Shown piece after piece: positions 1-9,444 of a DNA stretch of 64,000 nucleotides. How positions within the stretch are numbered: the stretch's first letter is position 1; each line of letters starts with the position of its first letter. The stretch lies in NCBI GenBank assembly GCA_945872245.1, contig CAMBZB010000010.1, positions 3,747 through 67,746 on the forward strand, written 5' to 3'. The DNA comes from Flavobacterium psychrophilum (lineage in GTDB: Bacteria > Bacteroidota > Bacteroidia > Flavobacteriales > Flavobacteriaceae). The position numbers and the translations under genes were made by a program. Under the pieces are notes generated by a model, which was given only the letters and a program-made list of their open reading frames with translations, did no database searches and was not told the DNA's origin.

Positions 1-48
1 AGCTAGAATTCCACTTTCTGAAATTCCATCATTTGCTAATACTTTCAT
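1..48 (-). CDS. serA: D-3-phosphoglycerate dehydrogenase, N-terminal fragment (runs off the window)
   Basis: Only the first 16 codons are inside the window, read leftward from the ATG at 46-48: MKVLANDGISESGILA. This matches the usual N-terminus of bacterial phosphoglycerate dehydrogenase, the NAD-dependent first step of serine synthesis. It lies 25 bases downstream of serC on the same strand, so the two probably form a serC-serA operon. The gene name rests on this short N-terminus plus the serC neighbour. Confidence 0.8.
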   Translation of the reverse strand, partial: MKVLANDGISESGILA

Positions 49-73
49 TTTTTTAATTTAAAGATTGAATTAT

Positions 74-1144
74 TTAAATTGATTTTTCTAATGCTACCAT
101 TACATCAACTAAAACCTGTACGCTTTCTATAGGCATCGCATTGTACATTGATGCTCTATAACCACCAACAGATCTGTGTCCAGGCAAGCCAATTATTCCA
201 GCTTCTTTCAGCATGGCGTTAAAAGTATCTGCATGCAATGGATCATTTAATAAGAAAGTAGCGTTCATATTTGAACGGTCCTCAACCACCGCAGCTCCTT
301 TGAATAAAGGATTTCTGTCAATTTCTGCATAAAGCAAAGCTGCTTTAGCGTTGTTGATTTTTTCTATTGCAGCAATTCCACCAAGGTTTTTTAGCCATTG
401 TAGGGTCAACATAGAGGCATAAACAGGAAAAACAGGAGGAGTGTTGTACATGCTTTCTGCTTTGATATGTTTGGTGTAATCCAACATGCTTGGAATTAAT
501 CGTCCGTTTTTACCAAGAATTTCTTCTTTGATAACTACTAAAGTAGTTCCTGCAGGACCCATATTTTTTTGGGCTCCGGCATAAATGATGTCAAATTTTG
601 AAAAATCCAAAACTCTTGAAAAAATATCCGAACTCATATCGCAAACAATTGGCATATCTAAGTTTGGAAATTCCTTCATTTGTGTTCCGAAAATAGTGTT
701 GTTGCTCGTACAGTGAAAATAATCAGCATCTGCAGGAACAGTATACCCTTTAGGGACATGGTTGTAATTATCGTCTTTAGAAGAAGCAACAATAACAGTT
801 TCCCCGAAATTTTTGGCTTCTTTTATCGCTGCACTTGCCCACGTTCCAGAGTCAAGATAAGCCGCTTTTCCACCTTCTTTCATAAGGTTGTAAGGTGCCA
901 TAATAAATTCTAAACTTGCTCCACCAGCAAGGAAAAGAGCTTGATACCCTTTGCCTTCCAATCCTAATAATTCGATCGCCAAAGATCTTGCTTCATCCAT
1001 AACAGCAACAAAATCCTTGCTTCTGTGCGATATTTCTAAAATAGATAAGCCAGAATTATTAAAATTCAATATGGCTTGTGCTGATTTTTCAAAAACTTCT
1101 TGTGGTAAAATACAAGGTCCTGCGCTGTAGTTGTGTTTTTTCAT
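74..1144 (-). CDS. serC: Phosphoserine aminotransferase
   Basis: PLP-dependent transaminase that converts 3-phosphohydroxypyruvate and glutamate to phosphoserine; it also acts in pyridoxal phosphate synthesis in many bacteria. The 356-residue product starts MKKHNYSAGPCILP, the standard SerC N-terminus. The PLP lysine lies in the GAQKNMGPAG segment near residue 197, and the C-terminal GHRSVGGYRASMYNAM segment is the SerC phosphate-binding end. An in-frame ATG six codons upstream (1162) exists, but the family start fits 1144. serA follows 25 bases downstream, which supports a serine operon. Confidence 0.95.
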   Translation of the reverse strand: MKKHNYSAGPCILPQEVFEKSAQAILNFNNSGLSILEISHRSKDFVAVMDEARSLAIELLGLEGKGYQALFLAGGASLEFIMAPYNLMKEGGKAAYLDSGTWASAAIKEAKNFGETVIVASSKDDNYNHVPKGYTVPADADYFHCTSNNTIFGTQMKEFPNLDMPIVCDMSSDIFSRVLDFSKFDIIYAGAQKNMGPAGTTLVVIKEEILGKNGRLIPSMLDYTKHIKAESMYNTPPVFPVYASMLTLQWLKNLGGIAAIEKINNAKAALLYAEIDRNPLFKGAAVVEDRSNMNATFLLNDPLHADTFNAMLKEAGIIGLPGHRSVGGYRASMYNAMPIESVQVLVDVMVALEKSI

Positions 1145-1234
1145 AGTATTGATTATGTCCAAATTTTAAAAATGCAAATTTCGGGAATAGGAGTTGAATA
1201 AGCGTTATATAATTCGAAATAATTAAAGATTTTT

Positions 1235-2296
1235 TTACTTTGTTGTTAACAAAAACGCAATAGTATCTACATTGTCGGCATAATCCCATAAATTTGGTTT
1301 CTGGGTTTGACCAAATCCAACACTGTTTTCAATGAGATTGTTGCTTACAACGCACTGAATTTGGTCGCTTTCTGACTGTAGTCGGATTTGTAAATCTTCT
1401 AAATTTTCATAGAATTCATAAAAAACACTCGAAATAGGGGAGGCGTGACTCGAGTCTTCTTTTAAGGTCAAAAAACTATTGTCCAATAATTTAAAATTGC
1501 TCATCAAGAAAACGGCCTTGTTGTAATCATAATTGTTGGCATATTTTTCATAATGGATCACGTCTTGGTATTCGAAAATGGCTTCAAAAAAAGCAGTAAA
1601 AGAATAGCCCTTCGGTACAAAAAGTTTAGAGACATTGCGACACCCCAAACCAAAATACCTAAAGATGTCTTCTCCCAAAGCGATTAGTTGTGTTGTGGTT
1701 TCTTGTCCATTCAACACAGCAATTGAATTTCTGTTTTTCCGAATGATGCTTGGCGTGTCTTTGAAATAATAATCAAAATAGCGGGCGGTATTGTTGCTTC
1801 CCGTTGCAATAACTGCATCGAAATCCTCTAGTTTTCCTTCAACGAAAGTGATTTTGTTTTCAAATTCAGGCTCAATCGCACTAATATATTTTGCCAAAAA
1901 AGGTAACAGAAACTGATCGTTAGAGGATGTTTTTACTAAGACATTGTTACCTGAAATTAGTACTGATAAAAAATCATGAAAACCCACTAGTGGAATGTTT
2001 CCGGCCAGAATGAGTCCTACTTTTTTCGGTTTGTTGATTTCAATATTATAGGCACTAAGCCAATGATTTAAATTCTCTTCTGTTAAAGCTTTTGCCCAAG
2101 ATTGAATCGAAAAATAGACATTTTCAGGAGTGTACCAGCCGTTATGGGATTGAGAAAGCTGGATTAAATCTACAAAATCATCAAAAAACAAATCATTGTA
2201 CAAAACGGAAATGTTTCTCATGTTTTCACCTTCGGAAAACTGGCTTAAAAAATTCCCTAATTCAATAAAACATTTTTTTTTATCGTTTTGTGACAT
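1235..2296 (-). CDS. Acyl-CoA reductase, LuxC family
   Basis: A 353-residue protein of the LuxC/acyl-CoA reductase (aldehyde dehydrogenase-like) family, expected to reduce an acyl-CoA or acyl thioester to an aldehyde. It shows the LILAGNIPLVGFHDF segment, an IATGSNNTARYFDYYF segment and the GLGCRNVSKLFVP segment that holds the presumed catalytic cysteine. The open frame continues 103 codons upstream, but that part is antisense to the ferredoxin gene and unlike the family. A TATTTTTG promoter element at 2337-2344 on this strand puts the transcription start just upstream of the ATG at 2296, which supports this start. It is divergent from the ferredoxin; the true substrate is unknown. Confidence 0.85.
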   Translation of the reverse strand: MSQNDKKKCFIELGNFLSQFSEGENMRNISVLYNDLFFDDFVDLIQLSQSHNGWYTPENVYFSIQSWAKALTEENLNHWLSAYNIEINKPKKVGLILAGNIPLVGFHDFLSVLISGNNVLVKTSSNDQFLLPFLAKYISAIEPEFENKITFVEGKLEDFDAVIATGSNNTARYFDYYFKDTPSIIRKNRNSIAVLNGQETTTQLIALGEDIFRYFGLGCRNVSKLFVPKGYSFTAFFEAIFEYQDVIHYEKYANNYDYNKAVFLMSNFKLLDNSFLTLKEDSSHASPISSVFYEFYENLEDLQIRLQSESDQIQCVVSNNLIENSVGFGQTQKPNLWDYADNVDTIAFLLTTK

Positions 2297-2336
2297 CAGT
2301 AATTTGTTTATGAATAGTTTTGATTGTAATTTTGTG

Positions 2337-2344
2337 CAAAAATA
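2337..2344 (-). promoter_or_regulatory. Flavobacterial -7 element for the acyl-CoA reductase gene
   Basis: Reads TATTTTTG on the minus strand, matching TAnnTTTG, about 40 bases upstream of the ATG at 2296. No TTG at the canonical 17-21 base spacing was seen, so the -33 box is weak. It mainly serves to choose the start codon. Confidence 0.45.
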
Positions 2345-2434
2345 AGGAATTAGTAAATAGGCATTGGCCAAAAGTGGAAAGTTAATTGATTTTTCTAAAC
2401 TCATAAACTCATAAACTTCTAAACTAAAAAAAAC

Positions 2435-2785
2435 ATGGCAATTATAATAACAGACGAATGTATCAATTGTGGAGCTTGTGAGCCAGAATGTCCAAATACG
2501 GCAATATATGAAGGTGCCGATGACTGGAGATATAAAGATGGTACCAAAATTAAAGGAAAAGTAATCTTGCCTACTGGCGAAGAAATCGATGCCGATGCTG
2601 CACAAACGCCCATTTCAGATGATATATACTATATTGTCCCTGGAAAGTGTACCGAATGTAAAGGATTTCATGACGAGCCACAATGCGCTGCAGTTTGTCC
2701 GGTTGACTGTTGTATTCCAGACGAAAATCATGTAGAAAGTGAAGAAACCTTGTTGAACAGACAAGCGTTCTTGCACAACGAATAG
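2435..2785 (+). CDS. 4Fe-4S dicluster ferredoxin
   Basis: A 116-residue soluble electron carrier. The first cluster motif is [12 protein letters not shown] near residues 9-20; the second begins at CTEC (near residue 73) and is completed by a [10 protein letters not shown] segment, separated from it by a short insert (KGFHDEPQ) typical of Bacteroidota and proteobacterial YfhL-like ferredoxins. It is transcribed away from the acyl-CoA reductase, with the two starts 138 bases apart. That arrangement suggests a functional link in which the ferredoxin could supply reductant, but this is inference. A rho-independent terminator follows. Confidence 0.9.
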   Translation: MAIIITDECINCGACEPECPNTAIYEGADDWRYKDGTKIKGKVILPTGEEIDADAAQTPISDDIYYIVPGKCTECKGFHDEPQCAAVCPVDCCIPDENHVESEETLLNRQAFLHNE

Positions 2786-2805
2786 ATAAAAAAACTTTTT
2801 GTAAA

Positions 2806-2839
2806 CAAAAAATCCTGAGCACTAACTCAGGATTTTTTT
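2806..2839 (+). terminator. Rho-independent terminator after the ferredoxin gene
   Basis: Stem AATCCTGAG (2811-2819) pairs with CTCAGGATT (2826-2834) across a six-base loop. Runs of A before and T after make it a good terminator on either strand. Confidence 0.85.
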
Positions 2840-2855
2840 ATGGATTATTAAATCT

Positions 2856-2863
2856 TATATTTG
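2856..2863 (+). promoter_or_regulatory. -7 promoter element upstream of ychF
   Basis: TATATTTG matches the flavobacterial TAnnTTTG box 65 bases before the ychF ATG, just after the upstream terminator. The -33 region is only T-rich. Confidence 0.5.
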
Positions 2864-2928
2864 CAGACTTTTAAAAATATTAGTAAAACAGATTACAGCC
2901 TAATAAGTTGTGTGAAAATATAAAAATC

Positions 2929-4023
2929 ATGAAAGCAGGAATTGTAGGGTTACCGAATGTTGGAAAATCAACATTGTTCAATTGTTTATCCAATGCAAAA
3001 GCGCAAAGTGCCAACTTTCCGTTTTGCACCATCGAACCTAATATAGGAGTGGTAAATGTGCCTGATTCGAGAATTGCAAAGCTGGAGGAGTTAGTAAAGC
3101 CAGAACGCGTTCAAATGGCAACAGTTGATATTGTCGATATTGCAGGATTGGTAAAAGGAGCTAGCAAAGGCGAAGGTTTAGGGAATCAATTTCTTGGAAA
3201 TATAAGGGAATGTAATGCGATTATTCATGTGTTGCGTTGTTTTGACAATGATAATATTGTGCACGTGGATGGAAATGTAAACCCTATTAGAGACAAAGAA
3301 ACTATTGATATCGAGTTGCAATTAAAGGATTTGGAAACAGTTGAAAAGCGTCTCGAAAAAGTAAAACGTGCCGCTAAAACAGGTAACAAGGAAGCACAAC
3401 TTGAAGAAGGTCTTTTGAATAGAATTAGAGAAACCTTACTTCAAGCAAAATCAGCCAGAACCGTTATTCCAAAAGGATATGAAGAGGAAGAATTGATGGA
3501 GGGTTTTCAATTGATAACGGCAAAACCGGTTTTGTATGTTTGCAATGTAGACGAGAATTCAGCTGTAAGCGGCAATAAATATGTAGACCAAGTTCGTGAA
3601 TTGGTGAAAGATGAAGATGCTGAAGTTATTATACTTTCTGTGGGTGCTGAAGCCGATATTACCGAATTAGAAAGTTATGAAGAGCGTCAGATTTTCCTCG
3701 AAGATATGGGATTGTATGAACCAGGTGCTTCGGTTTTGATTCGCGCGGCCTACAAATTACTGAAACAACAAACTTATTTTACCGCAGGCGTGAAAGAAGT
3801 TCGGGCTTGGACCATCAACATTGGAGCTACAGCGCCACAAGCTGCGGGAGTTATTCATACTGATTTCGAAAAAGGATTTATTCGTGCTGAAGTGATTGGG
3901 TATGATGATTTCGTTCATTACGGTTCTGAAGCCAAATGTAAAGAAGCAGGGAAATTCAAGGTGGAAGGAAAAGAATATATCGTTAAAGATGGCGACGTGA
4001 TGCATTTTAGATTTAATGTGTAA
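2929..4023 (+). CDS. ychF: Redox-regulated ribosome-associated ATPase YchF
   Basis: A 364-residue Obg-family P-loop protein that binds the ribosome and prefers ATP. Visible motifs are G1 GLPNVGKS, switch II DIAGLVKGASKGEGLGNQFL, and the degenerate G4 NVDE that accounts for the change from GTP to ATP specificity. A C-terminal TGS domain ends in KDGDVMHFRFNV. The ATG at 2929 gives the usual length and N-terminus (MKAGIVGLPN); the seven upstream codons do not fit the family. It is a single-gene unit with a promoter element before it and a terminator after it. Confidence 0.97.
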   Translation: MKAGIVGLPNVGKSTLFNCLSNAKAQSANFPFCTIEPNIGVVNVPDSRIAKLEELVKPERVQMATVDIVDIAGLVKGASKGEGLGNQFLGNIRECNAIIHVLRCFDNDNIVHVDGNVNPIRDKETIDIELQLKDLETVEKRLEKVKRAAKTGNKEAQLEEGLLNRIRETLLQAKSARTVIPKGYEEEELMEGFQLITAKPVLYVCNVDENSAVSGNKYVDQVRELVKDEDAEVIILSVGAEADITELESYEERQIFLEDMGLYEPGASVLIRAAYKLLKQQTYFTAGVKEVRAWTINIGATAPQAAGVIHTDFEKGFIRAEVIGYDDFVHYGSEAKCKEAGKFKVEGKEYIVKDGDVMHFRFNV

Positions 4024-4062
4024 ACGAACATTAAGATAAAAATATCAAAAATTTAATATTTT

Positions 4063-4092
4063 AAATCTGCAAAGAAATTTGCAGATTTTTTT
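4063..4092 (+). terminator. Terminator after ychF
   Basis: Perfect 11-bp stem AAATCTGCAAA / TTTGCAGATTT around a GAAA tetraloop, followed by a T run. Confidence 0.9.
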
Positions 4093-4148
4093 TGTTTTGT
4101 TAAATTATTTTAGTTACTTTAACCACCCCTAAAAAATACCTACTAATA

Positions 4149-5288
4149 ATGAAACTACAACAAATTTTAATTGATGATCAAAGTGACAATGAAATTATTT
4201 TTTCATCACCTGATTTTTCTGCAGCAAAAGCAAATCTAGTTTTAGCTTTTGGAGAGAGAGAGTTACTGGAATCCTCCCTGCCTTACAAAAAATTAAAAGA
4301 ATTATATTCTGTAGCACAAATCGTTATTTGTTCTACTTCAGGACAAATCTCTAATTTTAACTTAGTTGAAAACAAGATTGTTTCCACTGCAATAGAATTT
4401 GAAAAATCAACAATAAAAATTGTAGAAATAGACCTTTTAAAAAATAAAAATATTGAAGAATTGGGTCTTGTTGTAAAAAACGAACTTTTGAATAAAGACT
4501 TAAAATCATTAGTGGTTATATCGGAAGGCAGTTACGTTAACGGAACTGAATTAGTAAGCGAATTAGGAAAACAAACAAATTATTCACTTCCTATTTTTGG
4601 TGGTCTTGCAGGAGATAGGGTTGCATTTCTAAAAACTATTGTAGGTCTAAATAAAGATGCTGAAGAGGGAAAAGTTGTAGTTATTGGGTTTTACGGGGAT
4701 GCAATAAATTTTAGTTCGGGTTGTGAAGGTGGTTGGAGTGATTATGGTCCCGAAAGGGAAGTGACACTTTCTGAAAAGAATGTGTTGTATAAAATAGGAG
4801 ATCGGTATGCCTTAGATATTTATAAAGAATACTTGGGTAAATATGCTGATGATTTGCCGAGTTCTGCTTTGTATTTCCCTCTTTCGATGAAAGAAAGTAA
4901 AGATTCTTCTACAGTTGTAAGGACAATTTTGTCAATAGACGAAAAAACTAAATCAATGACCTTCGCGGGAAATATTCCTCAAGGTTCTTTTGTGAGATTA
5001 ATGAAAGGCAATTTCGATAAACTTATCGATGCTTCATATAGTGCAGCTTCCGAGGCTTTTTCGAGCCATCCTAAGGATCCACAATTAGCTCTTATTGTAA
5101 GTTGTGTTGGTAGAAAGATTGTTTTGGGAAATCGTGTTGATGAAGAATTTGAAGCCGTTAAGGAAGTTTCTGGAAACACACTTCTTTGCGGATTTTATTC
5201 TTATGGTGAAATTTCACCCATTAAAGATTATGAATTTTGTGAATTGCATAATCAAACGATAGCCATTTTGACTATTAGCGAAGACTAA
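4149..5288 (+). CDS. FIST-domain sensory protein (possible NosP-type nitric oxide sensor)
   Basis: A 379-residue cytoplasmic protein with FIST-N (about residues 25-215) and FIST-C (about 220-365) domains. Typical segments are an ICSTSGQI motif, SLPIFGGLAGDR, and near the C-terminus CVGRKIVLGNR with LLCGFYSYGEI. There is no signal peptide or membrane segment. FIST proteins are ligand-binding sensors; those encoded beside histidine kinases include the haem-binding nitric oxide sensor NosP. Here the next gene, 14 bases downstream, is a membrane-free hybrid histidine kinase, so this protein probably controls that kinase. Haem binding cannot be read from the sequence. Confidence 0.85.
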   Translation: MKLQQILIDDQSDNEIIFSSPDFSAAKANLVLAFGERELLESSLPYKKLKELYSVAQIVICSTSGQISNFNLVENKIVSTAIEFEKSTIKIVEIDLLKNKNIEELGLVVKNELLNKDLKSLVVISEGSYVNGTELVSELGKQTNYSLPIFGGLAGDRVAFLKTIVGLNKDAEEGKVVVIGFYGDAINFSSGCEGGWSDYGPEREVTLSEKNVLYKIGDRYALDIYKEYLGKYADDLPSSALYFPLSMKESKDSSTVVRTILSIDEKTKSMTFAGNIPQGSFVRLMKGNFDKLIDASYSAASEAFSSHPKDPQLALIVSCVGRKIVLGNRVDEEFEAVKEVSGNTLLCGFYSYGEISPIKDYEFCELHNQTIAILTISED

Positions 5289-5302
5289 ATCTATTTCTGT
5301 TT

Positions 5303-6823
5303 ATGCCCAACAATAATTTAAATAGAAATTTAAATAGACAAATCAATAAATTTTTATCTGATGATATTATTAATGATAATCCATCGATTCAAAAATTCAT
5401 TCAGGCTGTAAGTCAATCCTATGAAAATTATGAAAAGGATTCTGAATTGTTCGAGCAATCCATTCGATTAAATGATATAGAATTTTATAAAATTAATGCC
5501 GAAATTAAAGACCAATTAGAGAAAAATAAGAAGATACAGTCTGAATTAATTCAAGCTATTAAATTATTAAGTAATAATAACAGTGCCTTAGAGTTAGGAG
5601 ATGATAATTTGACTGAATTGCTGCAAATACTGCATAACGAAATTGACTTGAAAAAAGAATACGAGAAACGCTTATTCGATGCCAAATCGAATGCAGAAAA
5701 GGCCAATCATGCCAAGTCGGATTTTCTATCCATTATGAGTCATGAGATCCGAACTCCATTGAATGCTATTGTTGGGCTAATTTACATCATGGAAAAAGAA
5801 AATTCCCTGGCTAGTTTCCAAGAAAATTTAAAGGTTTTAAAATATTCTTCACAAAATTTATTCCTTCTGATTAACGATATCCTTGATTTTAATAAAATAG
5901 AAGCCGGTAAAATTGACATTGAACAAATTCCATTCGACTTAGAGGAGTTAGTTTTTCAAATTGTAAAATCATTAGAGGTCAAAGCTTACGAAAATTTAAA
6001 TAAAATTGAAGTTATAATTGATAAAGATTTCACCTCAAAAGTGATCAGCGATCCTCTAAGAATTTTGCAGATTATAACTAATTTAGTTTCAAATGCCATA
6101 AAGTTTACCCATAATGGTTTGGTTCAAATTAAAATTGATCAATTAGAAAAAAAAGACAAGATATCCACATTTAAAATCCAGATTATTGATACTGGAATTG
6201 GAATAGAAACTTCTAAATTCGAACGAATTTTTAGTCAATTCGAACAGGCGGAAAAAAGCACCACCAGGCAATTTGGAGGCACGGGATTGGGATTGGTGAT
6301 TTCTAAAAAGCTTCTGAAATTAATGGATTCCGATATTGTTTTACAAAGTGAAATTGGCAAGGGATCCAACTTTAGTTTTGTATTAAAAGTCCCGTATTTT
6401 TTGGACAGTTCAGATTTAAAAACCGACTTTTTATATCAAAATTATAAAGAAGAAAATTTGCAAGGTATGCGGGTTCTACTCGTTGAAGATAATCTAATTA
6501 ATATTAAAGTTGCAGAGAAAATTTTATCACATTGGAATGTGTCAGTGGACGTTGCTTTAAATGGATTAATTGCTACTCAGAAACACGAAATAGGAAAGTA
6601 TGATGTTATTTTGATGGATTTAGCCATGCCAATAATGGATGGATACGAGGCCACTACAATTATACGAAACAAGGATTCAGCTATACCTATTATAGCATTA
6701 ACAGCTTCAACTTCATACGATTATCTAGAGAAAGCGATGCTTATCGGTATTGATGAATATATTATTAAACCTTTTAATCCTAAAGAGCTAAACTTAAAAT
6801 TGAGAAAATATTATCATAAATAA
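5303..6823 (+). CDS. Cytoplasmic hybrid histidine kinase (HisKA-HATPase-REC), FIST-associated
   Basis: 506 residues without membrane segments. An N-terminal helical/coiled-coil region (1-135) contains a QAVSQSYENYEKDSELFE stretch like that of kinases encoded beside FIST genes. HisKA follows with SHEIRTPLNAI (phospho-His 147), then the ATPase domain with NLVSNAIKFT, DTGIGI and GGTGLGL, and a C-terminal receiver with phospho-acceptor Asp 439 in ILMDLAMP and Lys in IIKPFNP. It has no input domain of its own, consistent with the FIST protein being the sensor. No HPt protein or DNA-binding regulator lies nearby, so the output is unknown. Confidence 0.93.
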   Translation: MPNNNLNRNLNRQINKFLSDDIINDNPSIQKFIQAVSQSYENYEKDSELFEQSIRLNDIEFYKINAEIKDQLEKNKKIQSELIQAIKLLSNNNSALELGDDNLTELLQILHNEIDLKKEYEKRLFDAKSNAEKANHAKSDFLSIMSHEIRTPLNAIVGLIYIMEKENSLASFQENLKVLKYSSQNLFLLINDILDFNKIEAGKIDIEQIPFDLEELVFQIVKSLEVKAYENLNKIEVIIDKDFTSKVISDPLRILQIITNLVSNAIKFTHNGLVQIKIDQLEKKDKISTFKIQIIDTGIGIETSKFERIFSQFEQAEKSTTRQFGGTGLGLVISKKLLKLMDSDIVLQSEIGKGSNFSFVLKVPYFLDSSDLKTDFLYQNYKEENLQGMRVLLVEDNLINIKVAEKILSHWNVSVDVALNGLIATQKHEIGKYDVILMDLAMPIMDGYEATTIIRNKDSAIPIIALTASTSYDYLEKAMLIGIDEYIIKPFNPKELNLKLRKYYHK

Positions 6824-6878
6824 CTTTAGATTTTTTTATTCTTTTAAATTTTTATTCACTTAATAAAAACTATAGATT

Positions 6879-7400
6879 ATGAAAATCATCGCCCTAGCCG
6901 GAAGCAATAGCCGCAATTCCATCAATAAAAAATTGGCGAATTATGCTGCGCATCTTTTTGAAAATGCAGAGGTCGAAGTATTAGACCTAAATGATTATCA
7001 GATGCCTTTATTTGGTATTGATATTGAAGTATCAATAGGACAACATCCTTTGGCGAAAGCTTTTTTGGACAAAATCGCCACTGCTGATGTTTTGGTGGTT
7101 TCCCTTGCAGAAAATAACGGAAATTATTCAGTGGCTTTCAAAAATATTTTCGACTGGTGTTCTAGAATTACAGCTAAAATATTCCAAGAAAAACCTATGC
7201 TTCTTATGGCTACATCTCCTGGATTTAGGGGTGGGGCAACGGTTCTTGAAATTGCAAAAAACGCTTTTCCCCGTTTTGGTGCAGTAGTAAAAGCCTCCTT
7301 TTCCTTAGCTAGTTTCAATGATAATTTTGATGTTGAAAAAGGAAGAATTTCCAATGAGGAATTAGACAAACAATTGGTAGAAATTGTCAAGAATTTTTAG
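6879..7400 (+). CDS. NAD(P)H-dependent FMN reductase family protein
   Basis: A 173-residue flavodoxin-fold protein of the NADPH-dependent FMN reductase family. The phosphate loop is ALAGSNSRNSINK at residues 4-16, and the SLAENNGNYSVAFKNIFDW segment is the flavin-contact and dimer signature of this family. It probably reduces FMN or quinones with NAD(P)H in the cytoplasm. It lies 55 bases after the hybrid kinase on the same strand and could be co-transcribed; a role in nitric oxide or redox stress together with the FIST system is only a guess. Confidence 0.88.
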   Translation: MKIIALAGSNSRNSINKKLANYAAHLFENAEVEVLDLNDYQMPLFGIDIEVSIGQHPLAKAFLDKIATADVLVVSLAENNGNYSVAFKNIFDWCSRITAKIFQEKPMLLMATSPGFRGGATVLEIAKNAFPRFGAVVKASFSLASFNDNFDVEKGRISNEELDKQLVEIVKNF

Positions 7401-7576
7401 AAAAAAAAATTTAAAAACTCAATTCAAAGCTCAATTCCCCACTGTCAATATCATTCTTAATAACTTTGAATTTTTCCGCTTTCAAATTTTATCAATTTAC
7501 ACTACATTAGCAAACTCGAGGTCTAGGCGAAAAGAAAAAGCCAAGCAGAACGTAGTTAAATTCGATAAAATTTAAA

Positions 7577-9439
7577 ATGTCCGATCAAAATCAATATACC
7601 GAAGACAATATTCGGTCACTAGACTGGAAAGAACACATCAGAATGCGTCCCGGAATGTACATCGGAAAGCTTGGTGACGGTTCTTCGCCAGACGATGGTA
7701 TTTACATTCTTCTCAAAGAAGTCCTCGACAATTGTATCGACGAGTTCGTTATGGGTGCAGGGAAAACCATCGAGGTGACTATCAAGGATAAAACCGTTAC
7801 GGTTCGTGATTACGGTCGAGGAATTCCCCTCGGAAAAGTGATTGATGTGGTTTCTAAGATGAATACGGGTGGAAAATACGATTCGCTTGCCTTCAAAAAA
7901 TCCGTAGGGTTAAATGGTGTTGGTACGAAAGCGGTGAATGCTTTGTCCAATTATTTTCGTGTAGAATCCGTTCGGGACGACAAGCAAAAAGCAGCCGAAT
8001 TCTCGGCGGGAAACTTGGTTTTGGAAGAAGATATTATTGAAACGACCAAACGAAAAGGAACCAAGGTTAGTTTTATTCCGGATGAAGCAATTTTTAAAAA
8101 TTACAAATTCCGTTACGAATATATTATCAAAATGCTCAAAAACTATTGTTATCTTAACAATGGTTTGACCATATTATTCAACGGCGAAAAATATTTTTCT
8201 GAAAATGGATTGAAAGATTTGTTGGATGAAACTATCCACGCCGATGACCTTGAATATCCAATTATTCACTTGAAAGGCGACGACATCGAAATCGCCTTGA
8301 CACACAGCAAAACCCAATACAGCGAGGAATACCATTCCTTTGTCAACGGTCAAAACACTACGCAGGGAGGAACGCATTTGGCCGCCTATCGTGAAGCCAT
8401 TGTAAAAACCATTCGGGAATATTACAACAAACCATTTGAAGCTTCGGATGTCCGAAAATCGATTGTGACCGCCATAAGCATTAAGGTAATGGAGCCGGTT
8501 TTCGAATCGCAAACCAAGACCAAGTTGGGTTCGACCGACATGGGTTCGGAAGCGGGAATGCCTTCGGTTCGTACTTTTGTCAATGATTTCGTAAAAAACA
8601 AACTGGATAGTTATTTGCACAAAAACCCGGCAAGCGCCGATGCTTTGTTGCGCAAAATTTTGCAAGCGGAACGCGAACGCAAAGAACTTTCCGGAATCCG
8701 AAAATTGGCTACTGATAGAGCCAAAAAAGCCAATCTGCATAATAAGAAATTAAGAGATTGTCGTGCTCACCTTCCCGATACCAAGAACCCGAAAAATTTG
8801 GATAGCACGCTTTTCATTACCGAGGGGGATTCGGCTTCTGGATCAATTACCAAATCGCGTGACGTGAATACGCAAGCCGTTTTTAGCCTTCGTGGAAAGC
8901 CATTGAACTGTTATGGAATGAGCAAGAAGATTGTTTATGAAAACGAAGAGTTCAATCTATTGCAGGCGGCTTTGGATATCGAAGATGGCCTGGAAAAATT
9001 GCGTTACAACAACATTGTAATCGCCACTGATGCGGATGTTGATGGAATGCACATTCGGTTGTTGTTGATTACCTTTTTCCTGCAATTTTTTCCGGAATTG
9101 ATTAAGGAAGGACATTTGTATATTCTGCAAACCCCACTTTTCAGGGTTCGAAATAAGAAAGAAACCATTTATTGCTATTCCGAAGACGAACGAAAAGCAG
9201 CCATAGAAAAATTAAAACCAAAGCCGGAAATCACACGATTCAAGGGATTGGGAGAAATATCGCCAGACGAATTCAAGAATTTTATTGGAGAAACCATTCG
9301 ATTGGATCCCATTATGATGGATAAAAACACATCGGTAGAACAATTGTTGTCTTTCTATATGGGAAAAAATACCCCAGACCGACAAGAATTTATAATCAAT
9401 AACTTGAAGGTGGAATTAGATACGATTGAAGCAAGTTAA
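7577..9439 (+). CDS. parE: DNA topoisomerase IV subunit B
   Basis: A 620-residue GHKL ATPase subunit of type IIA topoisomerase, which decatenates sister chromosomes with ParC. The ATP site includes [13 protein letters not shown] and DYGRGIPLG. The TOPRIM domain carries [11 protein letters not shown] and the metal-binding [10 protein letters not shown]. The pairing with a 899-residue ParC-like subunit 5 bases downstream, rather than a free-standing gyrB, argues for topoisomerase IV. The 176 bases before it hold nothing recognisable. Confidence 0.94.
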   Translation: MSDQNQYTEDNIRSLDWKEHIRMRPGMYIGKLGDGSSPDDGIYILLKEVLDNCIDEFVMGAGKTIEVTIKDKTVTVRDYGRGIPLGKVIDVVSKMNTGGKYDSLAFKKSVGLNGVGTKAVNALSNYFRVESVRDDKQKAAEFSAGNLVLEEDIIETTKRKGTKVSFIPDEAIFKNYKFRYEYIIKMLKNYCYLNNGLTILFNGEKYFSENGLKDLLDETIHADDLEYPIIHLKGDDIEIALTHSKTQYSEEYHSFVNGQNTTQGGTHLAAYREAIVKTIREYYNKPFEASDVRKSIVTAISIKVMEPVFESQTKTKLGSTDMGSEAGMPSVRTFVNDFVKNKLDSYLHKNPASADALLRKILQAERERKELSGIRKLATDRAKKANLHNKKLRDCRAHLPDTKNPKNLDSTLFITEGDSASGSITKSRDVNTQAVFSLRGKPLNCYGMSKKIVYENEEFNLLQAALDIEDGLEKLRYNNIVIATDADVDGMHIRLLLITFFLQFFPELIKEGHLYILQTPLFRVRNKKETIYCYSEDERKAAIEKLKPKPEITRFKGLGEISPDEFKNFIGETIRLDPIMMDKNTSVEQLLSFYMGKNTPDRQEFIINNLKVELDTIEAS

Positions 9440-9444
9440 AATAA

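Noticed and set aside
2297..2605. N-terminal 103-codon extension of the acyl-CoA reductase frame
   Set aside because: It is antisense to the ferredoxin gene, unlike the family, and lies upstream of the likely promoter at 2337-2344.
7384..7575. Open frame of 63 codons between the FMN reductase and parE
   Set aside because: Overlaps the end of the reductase, has no recognisable content, and looks like AT-rich spacer.
8174..8740. 188-codon antisense frame inside parE
   Set aside because: Shadow of a strongly conserved coding frame on the other strand; composition is that of reverse-complemented codons.
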